DNA of 64,000 nucleotides from contig NC_058151.1 of the NCBI RefSeq assembly GCF_011075055.1, positions 11,319,300-11,383,299 of the forward strand, written 5' to 3'. The DNA is from Mangifera indica (lineage: Eukaryota; Streptophyta; Magnoliopsida; Sapindales; Anacardiaceae). Position numbers and translations under genes: made by a program. The notes beneath the pieces are model-generated. The model was given only the letters and a program-made list of their open reading frames with translations, searched no databases and had not been told where the DNA came from. This document shows, piece after piece, positions 58,644 through 64,000 of the stretch. The stretch's first letter is position 1, and every line of letters begins with the position of its first letter.

Positions 58644-61254
58644 CTATCTTTTTTTCTTTTTTCTTGAACTTGATGGTACAGAACTAGGTACTAGAATAGG
58701 GCTTTTACAATTCTATCTTGTATGTCCAGGTTGGTGACATCGGCTACAGATAAGTTGTTCAACAACCTTACCTTAAGAAGGACGTCTGTTTTTGTTTGCT
58801 GAATGGCCTGTACGATGATGATGCACATACGGTGGGTGGATAACACTTGCCTCCTCCAGATGAATCCACTCTAACTAATCTCCCAATGGATTAACTACGT
58901 CCGCATATACTATACGATAAAAAGTTATGTTGTAGTATGGGTGCACCCATTGAATGCAGGTTGTGAGTTTCATATATCTGGCTACAGCAATAATATGCAT
59001 GCAGGGAATCTGTGATAATTGAAATTTTCTACAGGTACATGTACACTCTATCAGATTGACCAGGGTATCATATTAGCCACTACCACGGACTTGGTATCGA
59101 TTAGATGTTATAGGATGCACCTCCAAGTTTGAAGACTTTCGTACACATTTGGCGATCTTATCTTCAACCCAAGGTGTGACTAGGCTGGTACAACCATCTA
59201 TAAATCATATAAATATAAACAGATCTGGTTAGTAATCAAGTATAAGTTTAGTAACACACATTTATAACATATTATAACATTGAATATGAACTTACTGGCA
59301 TGATTTCTTCTGTCATAAAACCATCACTGCAATGTACCTCTAATGAACTCGATTAGCATCATAATAGGTAAGCCTCGAGCGTGTCTGAGCAAGGCATTAA
59401 ATGACTCAGCAATATTGGTAGTCATTACATTGTACCTATGCCTTGGAAAATATGCTCGTGCCCATCGATCGAAACCCACCTCGTACAGGTATGTAGCTGC
59501 ATCATTGTGGATACGGGCCAGTGGCTTCATTACCTACTGAAATTCATACTCTGTGTATGTCTTAGCTGTTTTCCAATACATCCATGTGACTTTGGCATTC
59601 TTCTTGTACTTGGACCGCATGTTACAATAGAGGTGGTGACAATAATAACTGTGGTGCAAACTAGGGAATACTTCAACCATTGCAGAAAATATGCTAACAT
59701 GTCGATCTGAAATGATGGCTAAATGAGGTACCTCACCAATACAATCCCTTAGCTTTGTTAAAAACCAGTACCATGTGTCATGATCTTCCCTGGGACCAAT
59801 CCCAAAAGCAAGTGGATATATCTGATTATTCCTATCTAATGCAACAGTAATAAATAGTTGACTCAGATATCTATACTTTAAGAAAGCAGCATCAATACAA
59901 ATAATCGATCGAATATGTTGTTGAAATGCACGGATACTACAACCGAATGTCATGTAAAAGTATTTAAATGGATCATGTTCATCTGTTAATGTATGTGTCA
60001 CCATCCCCGGATTACAACGTTTTAAATTGAGGTAATACTCTGGTAGCAACATAAACGACTCTTCTAGTGTCCCCTTCAATGATTGAAGCATCCAATTTCT
60101 CGCCCGTCATGCTTGTGCATATGATATATCAATTTTATATCAGTCAGCGATATCAGTAATGATCTCCTTCGGTCGATAAACATGGTCAACTAAAATGAAT
60201 TTGGTCCTCAAAATTTGTCCTAAAGCTCGGGCACCTGCTTGCCTATGATGAGGTAATATATGATCTCTGCAATATGTGTGATGGCTATCCATACGACGTA
60301 ATTCAAAGCTATCACTTTCTCCCACCCTAACTGCCCGTGCACGCTCGTTACGACATTTAACCACCCATCTAATCGTGTCTGATTTGTCCACGAAAAATTG
60401 ATATCTCGTACGAAACGTGTCTTGATATATCGCATCAATGACATGTTGTTTACTTGGAAATAATGTACCAACTTTTAAAGAATCAGTATCGATCGATACT
60501 TTTGAATTTCTAGATGTAGATGGTTAATCAGGAAAAATAGGTAACCAATGAAATGCATAAGTACGAACATTCCCACTAGCAGGATTTGTTTCTAGAAAAC
60601 AACTTGTACCTCTAATATTGTTATTAATATAGGTCTTCTTTTCCACCTCTGGTTCTTCGATTGGAATATCATGTACAACCTTTCCCTCAAATTCACTCCA
60701 CTCTGGAAAAGTTGTTTTGTACCCATTAAGAAATTCTTCTGCGCGATACAATGCATCAACATTAACTTTATTTATATATGCAAAATCTTCCTCTAAGAAT
60801 TCTTGTTACGGATTGATCTCGATATTTTGAATCTCTTCTATACCAATAGTTTGATTTTCTGGATAACCGCTCAGCTCACCACCTTATAAATCTTCATCTG
60901 CTTGTTGAGCCTCATAACTATCATCATTAACTATAGTTATAACAAAAATTGGAACACATTCTTTGAAGAGATTAGATAGACCGTTAAGAACCTCAACATC
61001 TTCATCATTCAAAATTTCTACCAGAATGTCGTTGTCGAGATACCTCAGTTTCATGCTTAATTGAATGTTAAATATCCGTCGATCTATATTATACTTGTCG
61101 CTCACTATTTCGATTAATTCTTCGAATGATGTGTGTTCTGGAATTTTAATCAATTTCCTATTACCTCTGACATATTTTATAACATTGTCACCTATTTCTA
61201 TCCATTCCCCCCCCCCCCCCCCCCCCCATATCTAATTAAAGCATATCCAGTCAT
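58644..61254 (-). pseudogene. MuDR-type transposase with SWIM and CCHC fingers
   Basis: The likely start is the ATG at 61254-61252 (MTGYALIRY), running into a 21-base G tract at 61227-61207. After it the frame reads EWIEIGDNVIKYVRGNRK. Next come an acidic N-terminal region, the MuDR domain with YQDTFRTRYQFFV and VVKCRNE, and the DDE core: CIDAAFLK (first Asp), LAIISDRHVSI (second Asp), TTNIAESFNALL (Glu). A SWIM finger follows (CTCRKFQLSQIPCMH, about 59010-59060), then a CCHC knuckle CSRCHQPGHTR, a Ser-rich end and Lys run before a TAG at 58646-58644. At least seven in-frame stops, several as TAA/TAG, break it. It would cut and insert the element. Confidence 0.85.
61207..61227. repeat. 21-base homopolymer C (G on the transposase strand)
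   Basis: Twenty-one C in a row. On the minus strand it falls where transposases of this type have Gly-Gly-Glu-Trp, so it appears to be an expanded Gly tract. With this length the start codon and the downstream frame do not match. Confidence 0.85.
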
Positions 61255-62318
61255 TTAGATTAATCCTACAATAAAATATATAATCAACATAAATAATACG
61301 ATCCAAAATACTATTTACAGATGTCTATTGCACAATTATCTCTATTTAATAATTCAATTATACATTGTGACTACTTAAATGTATCATGTTTTGGTATTAC
61401 GCTAAAAAAAATAATAATTTAATTTAGAAGGGTATTTTTGGTATTTAAAGGGATATTTGGGGCATTTTCGTTTAAATACTTTAATATAAGGGTATTTTTG
61501 CTTAAACCCTAGAATTTGGGGTAAATTTGTATATTATCCAAATAAAATATATAATCAACATAAATAATACGACTGAAAATACTATTTACAGATGTCTATT
61601 GCACAATTATACCTATTTCATAATTCAATTTGATAGAATAATATTATTAAACATAATCTATCTATTTTTTTATTATTTTACTTATTACACACAACTATAA
61701 TTTATTATATAAAATATCACATATAATTGCATTATTAATAAAATAATAACGATTAAAGTAATCTCGTGTTATCCTATAATACTATAATATTTACAACATA
61801 ACCTATCTAATTTTTATTATTGTACTTATTACACACAACTATAATTTATTATATAAAATATCACATATAATTGTATTATTAATAAATTAATAACGATTAA
61901 AGTAATGACAGGGATAAATACCTCGAAATGACGAACTTTTCTCTTCTTGTCCGAAATCTTGAACACGAACTTAATTTCTCTCTTCAGAAATCTCTCACAG
62001 ATATATTAAAAATGAAGGAAGATATGTGGTTTATATAGAAATAGAGAAAGGGTAGTTTTGGTATTATTTTGGGGCATTTTTGTTTAAATTTCTTAAATTA
62101 GGGGTATTTTGGTTTAAAACCCAATATTATGGGTAAATTTGTTTATTACCCTTAAATAAAATAATAATTTAATTTAGAAGGGTAGTTTTGGTATTTAAGG
62201 GGATATTTGGGGTATTTTTGTTTAAACACTTTAATATAAGGGTATTTTTGCTTAAACCCCAAAATTTGGGGTAAAGTTTTTAGTGCCCAAATAAAAGGGG
62301 CAATTATTTTAATTTCCC
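61228..62318. repeat. MULE right end with duplicated subterminal segments
   Basis: A segment with ATATAATCAACATAAATAA occurs near 61275-61375 and again near 61545-61630. A second, about 110 bp, occurs at 61655-61760 and 61795-61905. Terminal-type sequence (GGTATTTTTG, GGGGTAAATTTG) is present three times: about 61425-61535, 62040-62155 and 62160-62318, the last forming the true end. A plausible transposase promoter and leader is also in this interval. Confidence 0.7.
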
Positions 62319-64000
62319 TTTAATATGCATTATGTCTTTTTTACAACTTCTTTATTATGTTAATATCAATTTGAAATTTTTTTAATTAGAATTATGTTTA
62401 TTAATGTTAAACTTTGTTTCTTTATTTTTTAAGTATATTTTATATAATAAAACTATGTACTCAAACAATAACATGTTATTGTGTGATTAGATATTATTTT
62501 ATTTCTAATTTAAAACTATTCAATCATATGGTAACATATAATTGTTTGTATATAAAATTGTGTATATGGGTTGTGTATATAATTTTACTCTATCTTATAT
62601 ATTTATTTTAAATTCTTTTAACTACTCATAATGATATTTTATTGAAATCCGAAGTATATATTTTTTTACCTTTGTCTATGAGTGCTCAAATAATAAATAA
62701 ACTTCAAATTTTCAACTTAAAATATCTCTATCATAAAAATAAATAACAAATTAATTCTAGTTAGATTTTACAATGTTTTGTGATTTTTGCAAGAAAAATA
62801 AATAGTAAAGTGTATAATGTAAGATCTTTATGGGTTGCAAATGACTCAATCAATATTTTTGACAAAAAAACTATCATGCCATTTTTATTTTATTTAAAAT
62901 AAATAATAATTTAATATCTTTAATAGAAAATAATAAAAATTTAATCTTATAAATTATCAAAATCAGAAAACTTGATTCAGAAAATTGAAAAGTTTGCTAT
63001 TTAACTGAAAGAAATTCCCATGCTTAGATGTTGTTGTTATCTCATTTCTACAAAATTCTAATTTGTTTTCAGCTCAGCTTTGACCCAGTCTCAGAAATGC
63101 CACCCTCAATACCATGATAAACATAAATGACAACGTGTCAATACAATTCATTCTTTGCATTACCAAACCCAACTTTATTTTGCATATAATCAAATATTTT
63201 TTTCACTTTAATCCCAATAAAAAACTTGATGTAAAACCAGCATTCAGAGAGGATATTCGAATAATTCAAAACTAATTAATACATAATTATAGGGCCAGAA
63301 TAAATGAATATTCTCTCATAGATAATCTATTTTTGTTTTATTTATTTTTAAAAAAAAAAATTTTGGTAATGAAGAACTCTATTCAAATTAGATCATTAGT
63401 TTTGAAATTAAATACTGTCCCCCAAGTTACGTAAAAAATAATAATGAAATCAGACGCGGCGCCTGGAGATTGTGCACGTGTCTCACTCTCCAACTTTCCA
63501 TTATAAACAAATATTTACACCAAACCAAACGCTAATCGATTTTGTACTCTAAATTCATCTAAGGAAAATTGAAATTTTTACTTTTATTGTAATTCGTATA
63601 TACATAAATATCATTCATTCTAAAGTTTAAACAAATATATCATAATAATAATCTATTTTTTCAAAATACCCCTCCTACTTTTATACAAAGATTATCTCTT
63701 TTTTCTCTCTTCTTCCTCATCTTTCAAGTGATAAAAAAATCATGCAGAAAATACATTAAGTGTTTCAAAAACAAAAGAAGGATTTAACTGAAAAAAAATA
63801 AAAGATCATTTAGTAGGATTTAATTGAAAAAAATAAAAAATGGACATTTAACTGAAAAAAAAAATTAAAAAATTTGGCCGAATAAAAAGGGTTGGCGCGC
63901 CAACCCTTTTTATTATATTATATTTTAATGATAATATAATATAATATATTTATTATATTATATTATATTATTATATTATAATATAATTATATAATATTAT
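62319..64000. other. AT-rich region, no gene seen
   Basis: After the MULE TSD copy (62319-62327) the DNA is strongly AT-rich with only short frames. Around 63455-63500, GC rises locally with GACGCGGCGCC and GTGCACGTGTC, a G-box-like word, followed by a TATAAA-containing stretch; this could be a promoter of a gene beyond the window. At about 63780-63870 the phrase ATTTAACTGAAAAAAA recurs at roughly 33 bp spacing. Confidence 0.5.
63881..63914. repeat. Perfect 34 bp palindrome
   Basis: Seventeen bases on each side of 63897/63898 are perfectly complementary. The core is GGGTTGGCGCGCCAACCC. It is followed by a long AT run to the window end. It could extrude as a hairpin or be the centre of a foldback repeat. 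Confidence 0.9.

Larger units (their letters stand above)
54502..62318. mobile_element. Mutator-like element with transposase and DUF1985/Ulp1 gene, 7.8 kb
   Basis: Ends are GGGAAATTAAAATAATT and its reverse complement, with imperfect homology of 100 bp or more inward. The TSD is a perfect 9 bp. It carries two convergent genes: a Ulp1/DUF1985 gene on plus (54743-58263) and a MuDR-type transposase on minus (61254-58644). MULEs with a Ulp1-like protease gene are known in plants (Kaonashi-type elements); this has the same content. Both genes have several stops, so it is no longer autonomous. Repeated copies of the terminal sequence lie near the right end. Confidence 0.9.

Noticed and set aside
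58254..58667. Plus-strand frame [13 protein letters not shown]
   Set aside because: Translation of the TATATATGTTTATTT tandem repeats after the Ulp1-like stop.
54337..62330. That the DNA left of 975 is the other end of an element inserted in copia C
   Set aside because: The MULE has its own exact ends and TSD at 54493-62327, and I see no similarity between 1-975 and the flanks of copia C.
1..64000. CRISPR array, bacterial operon or phage-type system
   Set aside because: The DNA is plant nuclear; the direct repeats are LTRs, minisatellites or transposon ends.

Overview
The window is eukaryotic, AT-rich plant nuclear DNA. The evidence is split genes with GT-AG introns, receptor-like kinases of the LRK10L type (GUB_WAK_bind ectodomain, WAK-associated C-terminal module, non-RD kinase), nested Ty1/copia and Ty3/gypsy LTR retrotransposons with tRNA-iMet or tRNA-Asp primer sites, and a Mutator-like element carrying a DUF1985/Ulp1-type gene. 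I read it as a eudicot but cannot name the species. I found no tRNA, rRNA or CRISPR.

Layout. 1-~975: foldback-like repeats with a GC-rich core. ~975-15486: the right part of a degraded copia element (copia A, minus strand), split by an 11.2 kb Athila-type gypsy element (1493-12688, TSD TCTAG). 15487-39758: LRK10L unit 1. 39759-44793: copia B, the full-length relative of copia A, with a 482 bp MITE inside. 44794-52908: LRK10L unit 2, a tandem duplicate of unit 1. 52909-~54336: copia C, only the left part of the same element. 54502-62318: a 7.8 kb MULE with 9 bp TSDs. 62319-64000: AT-rich DNA without recognisable genes, with a perfect 34 bp palindrome near the end.

Each LRK10L unit carries up to four ectodomain-type first exons (a, b, c, d) ahead of one 54 bp exon and one transmembrane/kinase exon. 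Every exon donor that can be located ends in phase 1 and is compatible with the 54 bp exon. Unit 2 has an intact exon a; joined to exons 51323-51376 and 51528-52654 it gives a 660-residue open receptor kinase, the best functional gene here. Unit 1 keeps an open kinase exon, but its ectodomain exons are broken by a stop (a), a one-base deletion (b), a stop plus a transposon (c), and decay (d). Exon c of unit 2 has a 22 bp deletion at the spot where unit 1 carries the transposon, and exon b of unit 2 was cut off and replaced by a fragment plus a TRIM-like element.

Unit 1 was inflated after the duplication by three members of one 9 bp TSD transposon family and by a 14.1 kb copia element (22606-36734), which itself received a 9.4 kb chromodomain-type gypsy element (24510-33913) with nearly identical LTRs. 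Unit 2 gives the empty site for most of these insertions. The order of events is readable: copia insertion, tandem duplication of copia plus receptor genes, then separate decay and insertion in each copy. All transposon coding regions show in-frame stops or frameshifts.
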